From Treponema sp. (GTDB taxonomy: Bacteria; Spirochaetota; Spirochaetia; Treponematales; Treponemataceae), in contig JAFUTH010000006.1 in assembly GCA_017484285.1 (NCBI GenBank), positions 248,001-312,000 of the forward strand: a stretch of 64,000 nt of DNA, read 5' to 3'. The notes under the pieces are model-generated. The model ran no database searches and had not been told where the DNA came from. It worked only from the letters and a program-made list of their open reading frames with translations. Positions 16,165 through 23,458 of the stretch are shown piece by piece. Position 1 is the first letter of the stretch. The number at the start of each line of letters is the position of its first letter. Position numbers and translations under genes: made by a program.

Positions 16165-16184
16165 CATTAGTTGTTACCTCTTCA

Positions 16185-16211
16185 CCCCAGCGGTTGCTGG
16201 GGATTTTTTTT
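16185..16211 (+). terminator. Rho-independent terminator after the repressor operon
   Basis: CCCCAGC (16185-16191) pairs with GCTGGGG (16196-16202) around a 4-base loop, then eight T. It ends the repressor/membrane/barrel unit before the lysis genes. Confidence 0.85.
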
Positions 16212-16245
16212 GCTCTGATAGGATTTCTGTCGGAGGATATGAACA

Positions 16246-16896
16246 ATGACTATCAACAATTCGGCGGGGAAGCCGTACTACACGCAGCGGAACAACGCGC
16301 TCAAGCCGAACGGCGCGTGCAATGTGACGGCGATGATTGCCGCACTGCTCGCGGCGGGGTATGCGGTGGACTCGCTCGCGACCGAGATGTTCAGCCAGCC
16401 GGAAGACGCGCTCATGAACTTCATCCTGAAAGACGGGCGGACGAACGAGGCGTGGCAGAAAATCGACCCGCTCGGTCGCTTCGCGCTGAACGAATGGCAT
16501 CCCGTCCTTGCGCTGGGAACGAACCTTTTCTTGCGCGAGCGCGGGCTTATCGGAAAGGACGAGACGGCGGTCGAATGGGGCGAGTGGCGCACGAAGTCAC
16601 AGATTGCCGACACAATCAGGAACGGCGGCGCGGCGGTGCTCTCGGGGCTTTTCGTCGCGGAGGGGAAAAAGACAATTGGTCATGTGGTGGCGGCGGTCGG
16701 CTACAAGGCTGACGAGACGGGGAACATCACGCACTTCATCATCGACGACAGCTGGGGCGACTACCGCACGGAGTACGCAAACCACAACGGAAAAGCCGTC
16801 GGGATGCCGCTCGCGGACTTCAACTCGAAAATCAGACACTGCGGGGCTGACAACAAGATGGCGCACCTTATCCGCAAGGCAGGGGGCAGAAAATGA
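16246..16896 (+). CDS. Peptidase C39-like endolysin candidate
   Basis: 216 aa. A papain-like arrangement is visible: Cys25 in GACNVTAM, His145 in TIGHVVAAVG and Asp166/167 in IIDDSWGDY. This matches C39_2-type cysteine peptidases that serve as phage endolysins or amidases. It is the first gene of the lysis cluster and overlaps the TM protein at 16893 (ATGA). It has no signal peptide, so release would need a holin. Its position agrees with the lysis genes before gp27-like in Mu-like phages. Confidence 0.7.
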   Translation: MTINNSAGKPYYTQRNNALKPNGACNVTAMIAALLAAGYAVDSLATEMFSQPEDALMNFILKDGRTNEAWQKIDPLGRFALNEWHPVLALGTNLFLRERGLIGKDETAVEWGEWRTKSQIADTIRNGGAAVLSGLFVAEGKKTIGHVVAAVGYKADETGNITHFIIDDSWGDYRTEYANHNGKAVGMPLADFNSKIRHCGADNKMAHLIRKAGGRK

Positions 16897-17186
16897 AAGC
16901 GAAGAATGTGAGCCTCTGGGCTATCGTGCTTGCCATTGTCTGGGTGGCGGTGCTGTTCCTTGTGAAAGGATTCGTGCCCGTAATCTGGAGCGGAAAAGCA
17001 TTCGGGCTTGACGCAAAGGAAATCGTCATCGGCGGCGTGTTCTTCGTGGTCGCCTGCTCGCCCGTGTACCGCTCAATCTGGCTCGACAAGAAGCTGGGAA
17101 TCTCCGAGAAGGAATCCGAGAAAGACTTGGAAGAGCTTGAGAGCGTGACTGAGGAGTTCGGATGTGGAAAATCGCAAGGCTTTTAA
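16893..17186 (+). CDS. Putative holin (two membrane segments)
   Basis: 97 aa with two hydrophobic segments, about residues 7-28 (LWAIVLAIVWVAVLFLV) and 44-58 (IVIGGVFFVVACSPV). A charged acidic tail follows. It directly follows the endolysin candidate with an ATGA overlap, so a holin role is likely. It overlaps the beginning of the next two genes. Confidence 0.65.
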   Translation: MKAKNVSLWAIVLAIVWVAVLFLVKGFVPVIWSGKAFGLDAKEIVIGGVFFVVACSPVYRSIWLDKKLGISEKESEKDLEELESVTEEFGCGKSQGF

Positions 17187-17632
17187 AACGCTCCTTCTGT
17201 ATTCTCTCGTTACTCTTATTGAGTTTGCCGTCATTTTCGCAGTCGGATTCTGGCGCGGTTACTCTTACGCGGGAAGAGATACGGTCGATTCAGAACGAGC
17301 TGAACGCTATGAGAGCGGAGACGCGGCTGCTCGTGAGTCTGTCGGAAGAATCGAAAGCGGACTTGGCGGAGTGGCAGAGAAAGTGCGGTCTGCTCGAAGA
17401 GAAGTTGGCGAGAGCGTCACAGGACTTGGAGAGCTGCGGGAAGTCGGTGATAGAATTGCGGGAAGAAACGGAGATGTTGCGGAAGCTGCTGGACGGATTG
17501 AGGGCGGAATTCAGCGAATTGAGCAAATCATATTCGAGGCAGAAAAAGAAAACGGCGTTCTGGCGGACGGCTTCGATTGTATCGATCCTGGCGGCGGCGA
17601 TTGAGGGCGGCATCATCTGGCTTTCAAAATGA
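17162..17632 (+). CDS. Secreted coiled-coil protein with C-terminal membrane segment (spanin-like, outer frame)
   Basis: 156 aa. An N-terminal signal sequence (ILSLLLLSLPSFSQSDSG) is followed by a long coiled coil (EEIRSIQNELNAMRAETRLL, continuing to residue 125) and a C-terminal membrane helix (TASIVSILAAAIEGGIIWL). It fits a lysis-associated envelope-spanning protein. A second gene (17164-17604) lies almost entirely within it in another frame. Both frames have protein-like composition. Rz/Rz1-type spanins are the known precedent for such nesting, but here the inner gene also has an N-terminal membrane anchor. Confidence 0.65.
   Translation: MWKIARLLKRSFCILSLLLLSLPSFSQSDSGAVTLTREEIRSIQNELNAMRAETRLLVSLSEESKADLAEWQRKCGLLEEKLARASQDLESCGKSVIELREETEMLRKLLDGLRAEFSELSKSYSRQKKKTAFWRTASIVSILAAAIEGGIIWLSK
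17164..17604 (+). CDS. Membrane-anchored coiled-coil protein nested in 17162-17632 (spanin-like, inner frame)
   Basis: 146 aa from a GTG at 17164, two bases after the ATG of the outer gene. It has an N-terminal anchor (LLLYSLVTLIEFAVIFAVGF) and a long Gly/Glu/Arg helix with repeated GRIESGLGG-like and GRIEGGIQRIEQ segments, typical of Rz-like i-spanins or tail-adjacent lysis proteins. The stop is at 17604. Being protein-like over 146 codons with no interruption inside another coding frame makes it a probable real gene. The two starts cannot both use ordinary ribosome sites independently, so translation coupling is expected. Confidence 0.55.
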   Translation: MENRKAFKTLLLYSLVTLIEFAVIFAVGFWRGYSYAGRDTVDSERAERYESGDAAARESVGRIESGLGGVAEKVRSARREVGESVTGLGELREVGDRIAGRNGDVAEAAGRIEGGIQRIEQIIFEAEKENGVLADGFDCIDPGGGD

Positions 17633-17646
17633 AGTGAGGAAAAAAA

Positions 17647-17946
17647 ATGGGTACTTTTGCATCAATCGTGAGCGTGGTGAGCGGGTGCGCCACAATTCTC
17701 GGCTTTATCCTGATTTTCGTGAAATACGGTCAGGACAAGGGCGCGTCCGATGCCGAGAAAAAGGAGATGCGCAAGGACATCGACAAGAACGCGAAGGACA
17801 TTGACGCGCTCGGCGCGAAAGTGAACGCGATTCAGCTGGAGAACCTGAAAGTAAACACCTCGCTTTCTTCTGACCTCGGATGGATCAAGGCGAGCATAGA
17901 CAGCATAAACAAGAAGCTCGACAGGAAGGAGGGCCGTGATGCCTAA
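17647..17946 (+). CDS. Small membrane coiled-coil protein
   Basis: 99 aa with one N-terminal membrane segment (SIVSVVSGCATILGFILIFV) and a charged helix with heptad spacing. It resembles XhlA/holin-associated proteins in layout. It lies between the nested lysis pair and the small terminase gene, which it overlaps by 8 bases. A role in lysis is inferred from context. Confidence 0.6.
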   Translation: MGTFASIVSVVSGCATILGFILIFVKYGQDKGASDAEKKEMRKDIDKNAKDIDALGAKVNAIQLENLKVNTSLSSDLGWIKASIDSINKKLDRKEGRDA

Positions 17947-18499
17947 GCGGAACAAGATAGAGATGCAGGGGCTCGTGGAGCGAATCGTCGATATGTTCTA
18001 CGAGCAGAAGATGTCTCAGGCGGACATAGCCGCCGCGCTCAAGGCGGAAGGCTACGACGTGTCGAAAAGCGGCGTGGGGCGCACGCTCATCAGCCACGCA
18101 AGCCAGATGAAGGCGTACCGCGACGCGGCGAAGGAGTCCGCAGAAATCATCAGGGCGCTCAGGAACACGCCGGGCATGGACATTTCGGAAGCAACCGTAC
18201 AGCTGGTGCAGACAAAGCTTCTGAACGAGGTGAAGAAGTTCGGCGACCTTTCCACGCTCGACGTGAAGGACGTGCTGAAACTGGTCGGGCAGACCTCGGC
18301 GGCGCAGGCACGTATCGCCAAGGTAAAACTTGACTACGAGAAAGGCTACCGTCAGGGGCTTTTCCGCGCGGCGGAGATTGTGGAGAAGGAAGGGCGCAAG
18401 GCGGGCTTGAGCGAGGAGACACTGCAGGAAATAAAGAGCAAGATTTCCGGCGAGGAGCTGCCGACCGCGCTGGCAGCGGCGGAAGGGGGCGCGGAATGA
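17939..18499 (+). CDS. Small terminase-like protein (Mu gp27/DUF3486 family)
   Basis: 186 aa. An N-terminal HTH (VDMFYEQKMSQADIAAALKA) is followed by a variable helix and an Arg/Lys-rich C-terminal helix, as in DUF3486 proteins found directly before the Mu-type large terminase. ATG at 17939 is preferred over the GTG one codon earlier. It overlaps the large terminase gene by 4 bases. It should recognise phage DNA for packaging. Confidence 0.8.
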   Translation: MPKRNKIEMQGLVERIVDMFYEQKMSQADIAAALKAEGYDVSKSGVGRTLISHASQMKAYRDAAKESAEIIRALRNTPGMDISEATVQLVQTKLLNEVKKFGDLSTLDVKDVLKLVGQTSAAQARIAKVKLDYEKGYRQGLFRAAEIVEKEGRKAGLSEETLQEIKSKISGEELPTALAAAEGGAE

Positions 18500-19971
18500 G
18501 CGGCATATTCCTGCCCTACCAGCTCAAATGGATTAACGACGACAGCCCGCTCAAAATCTGCGAGAAAGGGCGGCGCGAGGGCGTGAGCTGGGCGGAGTCG
18601 TACCGTACCGCGCTCTGCAGCGCCGCGAGCAAGCAGGCGGGCGGCATGAACACCTACTATCTTTCCTACAACAAGGCGATGACAAGGCAGTTCGTGTCTG
18701 ACGTCGCCTTTTTTGCCCGCGAGGTGCTGAACCTTGCGGCAATGGGCATGCAGGAAGTGGTCATCCAGAACGACATGCGGGACATAACGATGTACCGCAT
18801 CGTGTTCGACTCCGGCTTTGAGGTGGTGGGAATGCCGAGCGACGCATACAACCTGCGCTCGAAGCAGGGGCGCATCGTTCTTGACGAGGCGGCTTTCTGC
18901 GACGACATGGAAGGCGTGATGAAAGCGGCGATGGCGCTCCTTATTTGGGGCGGCCAGTTCTCCATCATCAGCACGCACAACGGGGAGTCGAGCGCGTTCA
19001 ACACGCTTATCAAGGAAATCAGGAGCGGCAAGCAGAAAAAGTGGTCGCTCCACCGCGTCACATTCGACGATGCGATTGAGCAGGGGCTTTATAAGAAAAT
19101 CTGCCAGAAGAACGGCGAGGTCTGGTCGCAGGAAAAACAGGACGCTTTTGTGGCTGACATCCGCGAGATTTACGCGGACAACATCGACGAGGAGCTTTAC
19201 TGCGTCCCGCGCCAGAGCGGAGAGCGTTACTTCGGGCGCGGGCTTCTTGACCACGCCACGGCGAGCGAAGGAAGCTACGACATCCGACGGCTTGAATGCT
19301 CGGACAGTTTCCTTCACAAGGACGACGACTACAAAAACCGCGAGGTGCGGAAGTTCTTCAATCAGGAAGTGCACCCGCTGCTCGGCGTATTCGAGAGCCG
19401 CCTTTATGTCGGGAACGACTTCGGGCGGTCGGGCGACCTCACGACCTACTGGGTGGCTGAGGAAATCGAAAAGACGCAGCTTTCGGTGCGACTCATCGTG
19501 GAGCTGAAAAACGCGCCGTTCGAGCAGCAGCAATACTTCAATGATTTGCTCACGGATTTCCTTGACGGGCGCGGGAAGCTCGGCGGAATCGCGATAGACT
19601 CGCGCGGAAACGGCCAGCAGATAAGCGAGCACGCAATGCTACGGCATCCTGGCGCGGCGGTCCAGGTGATGGAGACAAACGCCTGGTACGCGAAGTACGG
19701 CACTGACCTGCACGGACTTATGGAGAGCGCGGACTTCACCGTTCCTGATGACGAGGTGATAAAGGCGGACTTCGGCATTGTCGTCTTGAAGAACGGAATC
19801 CCGACGATTCCCGCCGTGCGGACGAGCGACCGCGACCTGAAAGGCAAGCGTCACGGGGACGCGGCGAGCGCGGCGATGCTCTGCGTGTGCGCGTGGCGGG
19901 AGTGCGCGGAGGATGTGCCGCCCAGCTTTACGGCTGCGGAAAGGAAAGAAAAGAAGTTTTTGTGGTGGTGA
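18496..19971 (+). CDS. Large terminase subunit (Mu gp28-like)
   Basis: 491 aa. An ATPase N-half has a degenerate Walker A (CEKGRREGVSW) and a Walker B (GRIVLDEAAF). A nuclease C-half has the acidic motifs YVGNDFGRSGD, IAIDSRGNG and RHGDAASA. It packages DNA into procapsids by a headful-type mechanism, taking flanking host DNA in Mu. Its long reverse-strand frame is a composition shadow. The gene is followed by a hairpin and the portal gene. Confidence 0.9.
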   Translation: MSGIFLPYQLKWINDDSPLKICEKGRREGVSWAESYRTALCSAASKQAGGMNTYYLSYNKAMTRQFVSDVAFFAREVLNLAAMGMQEVVIQNDMRDITMYRIVFDSGFEVVGMPSDAYNLRSKQGRIVLDEAAFCDDMEGVMKAAMALLIWGGQFSIISTHNGESSAFNTLIKEIRSGKQKKWSLHRVTFDDAIEQGLYKKICQKNGEVWSQEKQDAFVADIREIYADNIDEELYCVPRQSGERYFGRGLLDHATASEGSYDIRRLECSDSFLHKDDDYKNREVRKFFNQEVHPLLGVFESRLYVGNDFGRSGDLTTYWVAEEIEKTQLSVRLIVELKNAPFEQQQYFNDLLTDFLDGRGKLGGIAIDSRGNGQQISEHAMLRHPGAAVQVMETNAWYAKYGTDLHGLMESADFTVPDDEVIKADFGIVVLKNGIPTIPAVRTSDRDLKGKRHGDAASAAMLCVCAWRECAEDVPPSFTAAERKEKKFLWW

Positions 19972-20004
19972 TTCCTGGCAAAGCCTGAAAAGCGCGTGCG
20001 TGTG

Positions 20005-20034
20005 ATACCGTTCTAATGCAGGACGGTATTTTTT
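20005..20034 (+). terminator. Terminator-like hairpin directly before the portal gene
   Basis: ATACCGT (20005-20011) pairs with ACGGTAT (20023-20029) and is followed by six T that run into the portal ATG at 20035. It may attenuate transcription or hide the ribosome site of the portal gene. Confidence 0.6.
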
Positions 20035-21237
20035 ATGGCACGGACAAAATCGGTAACGGTACAGCAAATCAATCTCACGGGCTTCCGCTCAATCGCGGCT
20101 TACATGACGGACATGTCGGAATGGCTCTCGGATGCGGGGGAGCGGGAAACGGTCTTTGACGAGATGCGCGACGACGGGCGCGTGGAATCCCTCGTGCAGA
20201 ACAGGAAGAAGAAAGTCTTGCAGATGACAGGCTCGTTCACCGAGACCAAGAACAAGACAGTGAACGAGGCGTGCGAGAATGTGCTTACCTTCAATGTGTT
20301 CTACGCGCTGAACAACATCATGCTGAACGCCGTGCCCTACGGAATCGCCGCGTGCGAGGTGCTGTGGAAGTTCTCGCAGGGCTGGTATGTGCCCGCGGGC
20401 TTCGTACCGATTCCGCGCACCGCCCTCAGTTTTCCGCAGCACTCGGAGCACGGCTTCTACACGCCCGTCATCACACAGCAGAACCTCGTGCTTGACGACG
20501 AGCGCAAATTCCTGATTCACCGAAACGATGACGGCGAGCTGAGCCAGTGGGGGCGACCCGTTCTGCGGAGCGCGTATGTGTTTTGGAAGTTCAAGCAGCT
20601 GGGCGTGGAGTTTTGGGCGAAGGCGGCGCAGATTGTGGGCGTTCCGTCAATCCTTGCGCTGTTCGAGGCGAAGAACGAGAACGATGCGAAAACCCGCGCG
20701 AAGAACCTGACCGACATCCTTTCCGAGTGGCAGAGCGGGTCAAGCGGCGCGTTCGGGAATGTGAAGGACATCAAGGTGGTAAGCTCGCAGATTAACGACT
20801 TCGACACGCTGATTAAGACCTGCAACACCGAAATCGCCTACGCGCTCACGGGACAGTCGCTCGCCACGAACGAAGGGCAGTACGGAACGCGGGCGCAGGG
20901 CGATGTGCACAGCGAGGTCTACGACGAGACCATCAAGGGCGACGCGTACCTCCTGCAAAAGACAGACCAGAAGCTCGTCAATGCGTTCGTCGAATTGAAC
21001 TTCCCCGGCGAGGTCGCCCCGCAATATGACATCGACTCAACGGACTTCGCGAGCTGGGAGATTGTCCGCGATGCCATAGACCGAGGAATCCCCGTGAGCC
21101 TGAAAGCCCTCTACAACAAGGTGCATCTTCCCCAGCCTGTCGATGAAAAAGACTCGTTCGTGAAGGCTCAGCCGTCGTTCGGTTTTGCCGACACGGGGAG
21201 CGCGGGAAAAGACGATTTTTTTCAGAACAGGCAGTAG
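20035..21237 (+). CDS. Portal protein (Mu gp29, DUF935-like)
   Basis: 400 aa. Conserved features of the DUF935 portal family are visible: an R-x-x-x-V repeat of helices near the start, a proline-rich turn PIPRTALSFP, GRPVLRSAYVFWKFK, and the TGQSLAT motif that precedes the C-terminal helices. It is shorter than Mu gp29. Near its end, a run of seven T (21216-21222) allows a -1 shift into the frame of the next gene; see the MuF entry. It forms the dodecameric DNA gate of the head. Confidence 0.88.
   Translation: MARTKSVTVQQINLTGFRSIAAYMTDMSEWLSDAGERETVFDEMRDDGRVESLVQNRKKKVLQMTGSFTETKNKTVNEACENVLTFNVFYALNNIMLNAVPYGIAACEVLWKFSQGWYVPAGFVPIPRTALSFPQHSEHGFYTPVITQQNLVLDDERKFLIHRNDDGELSQWGRPVLRSAYVFWKFKQLGVEFWAKAAQIVGVPSILALFEAKNENDAKTRAKNLTDILSEWQSGSSGAFGNVKDIKVVSSQINDFDTLIKTCNTEIAYALTGQSLATNEGQYGTRAQGDVHSEVYDETIKGDAYLLQKTDQKLVNAFVELNFPGEVAPQYDIDSTDFASWEIVRDAIDRGIPVSLKALYNKVHLPQPVDEKDSFVKAQPSFGFADTGSAGKDDFFQNRQ
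21216..21222 (+). other. Candidate -1 frameshift site at the portal/MuF junction
   Basis: The heptamer T TTT TTT has zero-frame codons TTT TTT. A -1 slip leads directly into TCA GAA CAG and then an open frame continuous with the MuF gene. That frame contains no ATG, GTG or TTG between its upstream stop (21144) and 21390, though it reads as coding. A small hairpin (CGCG/CGCG, 21241-21252) lies downstream. A sequencing error in the T run is the alternative. Confidence 0.5.
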
Positions 21238-21389
21238 ACCCGCGTTTCCGCGAGGAGAGGAGCCGGGCTAGACGGCTTGACCGCATCTCTACTGCCGCAT
21301 GGCTTTCAATCTCCGACAGCTACGCGGAGCGGATACAGGCGTACATAAGGGAAGCCGCGCGGAATCCCGACATACTGAACACGCGGAAG
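21222..21389 (+). CDS. Upstream coding extension of the MuF gene (no standard start)
   Basis: Between 21222 and 21389 the frame of the MuF gene encodes a helical, protein-like sequence that contains RRLDRISTAAWLSISDSYAE and then IQAYIREAARNPDIL. It is continuous with the following MuF frame. Because no usual initiation codon exists, it is probably entered by -1 frameshifting from the portal gene. This would give a fusion of about 900 aa. Confidence 0.5.
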
Positions 21390-22736
21390 GTGCTCCCGCC
21401 GGACTGGGCGGCGATGGGCGAGGCGGCGAAACTCTTCACGCGGAGCGCGATGCTCGGCTTGGACGCTTCCGTGCGCGGGGCGGAGTTCGCCGAGCCTACG
21501 GCAGAGGACATCGAGAACATGCCCTACGCCGAGGCGGTGGAGTACCTTAAAAAGCGCGATGTTCTAAAAAAAGTTGACTATGAAAAGCTCTCCGACAAGC
21601 TGCGCTTCCGCGCGTTCACCGACTCAAGGATCAATGACGGAAAACTGCTCGAAAAGCTGAACGCGGAAATGCTCGCCAATGTGCGCGACGGCAAGGGCTT
21701 GAAGGATTTTCTCTCGCTCACGAAAACGGACATCCTTGACGAAATCGGCATGGGGCCGAATCAGGGCTGGTACTGGGAAACGGTGTACCGTACCAATGTG
21801 CAGACCGCCTACAATGTGGGGCGGGCGATGGGCTTTGCAGAGGACAAGCCGCTCGCGTTGGAACTCGTGATTATTGATGACGCACGCACAAGCGACATCT
21901 GCCGCCAATATGCGGGGAAGCGTTTCATCCTTCCCTATGACCATCCGTTCTGGCAGACGCACTGGCCGCCGTTCCACTTCAACTGCCGCACCACAATCCG
22001 CGCGATTTACGACGAGATCGAGCTTCCGGAGAACTGGAGTAACCCGAAAGACATAGAGGACGCAAACAACGGATTCGGTGCATACCCGCTCGCAACCGAT
22101 GACTGGTGGAGCGAGCTTGCATCGCAGACACGGCAAGCGAAGCTGTACGGCGTGCAGGGCGAGATTGAGGCGGCGAAGGTCGCACTGGGATTGGAAGTAT
22201 CAGAGCCAACAAAAGATGAGCTTATTCAGAAAGCAGCGCAGGCAATCGAGCAGAAAAACACCGAGCGGCTGCCCCCGAAAGTATACGGTTACAGCGAAAT
22301 GAAACCGAAAGAAAAACGCAAGGCAATCTGCGACTGGCTTATCCGCAAAGGTATGACAAGCGGAAAAGAGCGCTTTGTGATTGCACGGGCGGACGGAAGC
22401 ATTGTCGATATAAGGAAAGGTGATGCACATGGCGTAAAAATTGGAATGGCGTATAAAAAAATTATTGTCGAAGGAAACGGCAGTCTGATTTTCTATCACA
22501 ATCACCCTTTCAGCGGTTCGTTCAGTTTTAAGGACGTTCAAACTCTCAATCGTTTTTCTGCGATAAATGAAATGCTTGCGGTTGGGCATAACGGAACTGT
22601 GTATTCGCTAAAGGTAGGAAAGCGATTAACCGAAGAAGAATTCAGCATTTTGGGTAATTCTTGCACGGAACCTGATTTAATAAAAAAACTTGTTAAAAAA
22701 TACAAGTGGACTTATACTGAAAACAAGAGGAGTTAG
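21390..22736 (+). CDS. MuF/SPP1 gp7-type minor head protein with C-terminal JAMM/RadC-like domain
   Basis: 448 aa counted from the GTG at 21390; coding continues upstream. The head-morphogenesis domain has GWYWETVYRTNVQTAYNVGR, DARTSDICRQYAGK and the HWPPFHFNCRTTIRAI motif of MuF proteins. After a helical linker the C-terminal 140 residues carry HNHP at 370-373, with Ser and Asp382 in HNHPFSGSFSFKD, like the metal-binding JAMM motif of RadC/JAB proteins. MuF proteins with C-terminal toxin-like domains are known from temperate phages. The following 61-aa gene could be its partner. The catalytic reading is by motif only. Confidence 0.8.
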   Translation: MLPPDWAAMGEAAKLFTRSAMLGLDASVRGAEFAEPTAEDIENMPYAEAVEYLKKRDVLKKVDYEKLSDKLRFRAFTDSRINDGKLLEKLNAEMLANVRDGKGLKDFLSLTKTDILDEIGMGPNQGWYWETVYRTNVQTAYNVGRAMGFAEDKPLALELVIIDDARTSDICRQYAGKRFILPYDHPFWQTHWPPFHFNCRTTIRAIYDEIELPENWSNPKDIEDANNGFGAYPLATDDWWSELASQTRQAKLYGVQGEIEAAKVALGLEVSEPTKDELIQKAAQAIEQKNTERLPPKVYGYSEMKPKEKRKAICDWLIRKGMTSGKERFVIARADGSIVDIRKGDAHGVKIGMAYKKIIVEGNGSLIFYHNHPFSGSFSFKDVQTLNRFSAINEMLAVGHNGTVYSLKVGKRLTEEEFSILGNSCTEPDLIKKLVKKYKWTYTENKRS

Positions 22737-22741
22737 ATGTT

Positions 22742-22927
22742 ATGGACGGCTGGTACGATGAAACACCGCTTGAAAATCAGAAATGGCAATTAAAATACGG
22801 CTTGCGAAAAGAATACATCGAACTAAATGATAGCAGTAAAGACCTCACGCCCGAACAACGCCAGCGCCTTGACATTCTGCACCACGGCACGGAAGAGCAG
22901 ATAAAGCAGTTGGCAGAAAGCAAGTAG
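22742..22927 (+). CDS. Small protein following MuF (immunity candidate)
   Basis: 61 aa, acidic and helical (MDGWYDETPLENQKWQLKYG at the start; LTPEQRQRLDILHHGTEEQ near the end). It starts 5 bases after the MuF stop and is followed by a strong terminator. In MuF polymorphic toxin loci the immunity gene usually sits directly downstream. It has no signal peptide. Function is inferred from position only. Confidence 0.6.
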   Translation: MDGWYDETPLENQKWQLKYGLRKEYIELNDSSKDLTPEQRQRLDILHHGTEEQIKQLAESK

Positions 22928-22932
22928 CGCAC

Positions 22933-22958
22933 AGCCCCGGAAGGTTCGGGGCTTTTTT
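22933..22958 (+). terminator. Rho-independent terminator after MuF and its partner gene
   Basis: AGCCCCG (22933-22939) pairs with CGGGGCT (22947-22953), followed by T6. It divides the head operon. Confidence 0.85.
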
Positions 22959-23009
22959 ACTGCCCGTGCAAAGTCTTTTACATCAACTTTTATGCTAAAA
23001 TTCCGAAGA

Positions 23010-23044
23010 TAAAAAAGGCGGGAACGACTGCAATCATTCCCGCC
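23010..23044 (-). terminator. Rho-independent terminator for the reverse-strand moron
   Basis: On the minus strand GGCGGGAA pairs with TTCCCGCC (23017-23044) and is followed by T6. It lies downstream of the 23085-23288 gene and faces the plus-strand terminator at 22933-22958. Confidence 0.8.
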
Positions 23045-23084
23045 GCTGATTCTCTGGGACAGCTCAGAGAGTCAGTCAGATGTA

Positions 23085-23288
23085 CTAAGCTGATTTCAGC
23101 TTGTCATCGTAAACGCCGTTTTCCATGCGCCATGCACACATGTACAACGCGCCGCCCGCGCGGTGTGTGCCAGTGCGCTTGGAAAACTCTTCCTCAAGCA
23201 TCGCTCCGTCCTGATACGTCACATGCCCATGGGTTGTGATTATATCCCTGACGGCTTTAAGCTCATCAATCGAATAAGGCTTGAACAC
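23085..23288 (-). CDS. Reverse-strand moron, 67-aa hypothetical protein
   Basis: 67 aa from a GTG at 23288 with GGAAG 11 bases upstream. The sequence (FKPYSIDELKAVRDIITTHG, then GAMLEEEFSKRTG) is helical, with no recognised motif. It is the only minus-strand gene inside the rightward late region, and it has its own terminator. This is the layout of a moron expressed independently of the late genes. Function unknown. Confidence 0.6.
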   Translation of the reverse strand: MFKPYSIDELKAVRDIITTHGHVTYQDGAMLEEEFSKRTGTHRAGGALYMCAWRMENGVYDDKLKSA

Positions 23289-23329
23289 TATTTATCACTT
23301 CCTTTTTTGTTACGGAAGCACTTTTTTAC

Positions 23330-23358
23330 TTGACGCTCGAATTTGAATTGAGTATCTT
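23330..23358 (+). promoter_or_regulatory. Sigma-70-type promoter for a small transcript
   Basis: TTGACG (23330-23335), a 17-bp spacer and TATCTT (23353-23358) face right, with a start near 23365. The next feature is a terminator at 23411-23458, not an open reading frame. Confidence 0.65.
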
Positions 23359-23364
23359 AAAAAA

Positions 23365-23458
23365 AAGAACTTGGTATCACCCGCTGGGTGTCCGAGATTT
23401 ACCATTTTTTAAAATCCCTGTCTGCTGTCCGGAAAATTGTAGACCGGGATTTTTTTTT
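23365..23458 (+). ncRNA. Putative small RNA of about 94 nt
   Basis: The transcript predicted between the promoter and the terminator begins near 23365. It contains a 5' hairpin CACCC/GGGTG (23379-23391) and ends in a large hairpin (AATCCCTGTCT pairing with AGACCGGGATT) followed by nine T. No reading frame of useful length lies inside. The word CTTGGTATC recurs at about 23484. Targets are unknown. It could also be a regulated leader that reads through to the 23761 gene. Confidence 0.5.

Noticed and set aside
18352-19632. Long reverse-strand open frame (426 codons) opposite the large terminase
   Set aside because: It is a GC-driven shadow of the terminase gene; it has no ribosome site, poor protein composition (His/Arg/Val runs) and runs against the operon.
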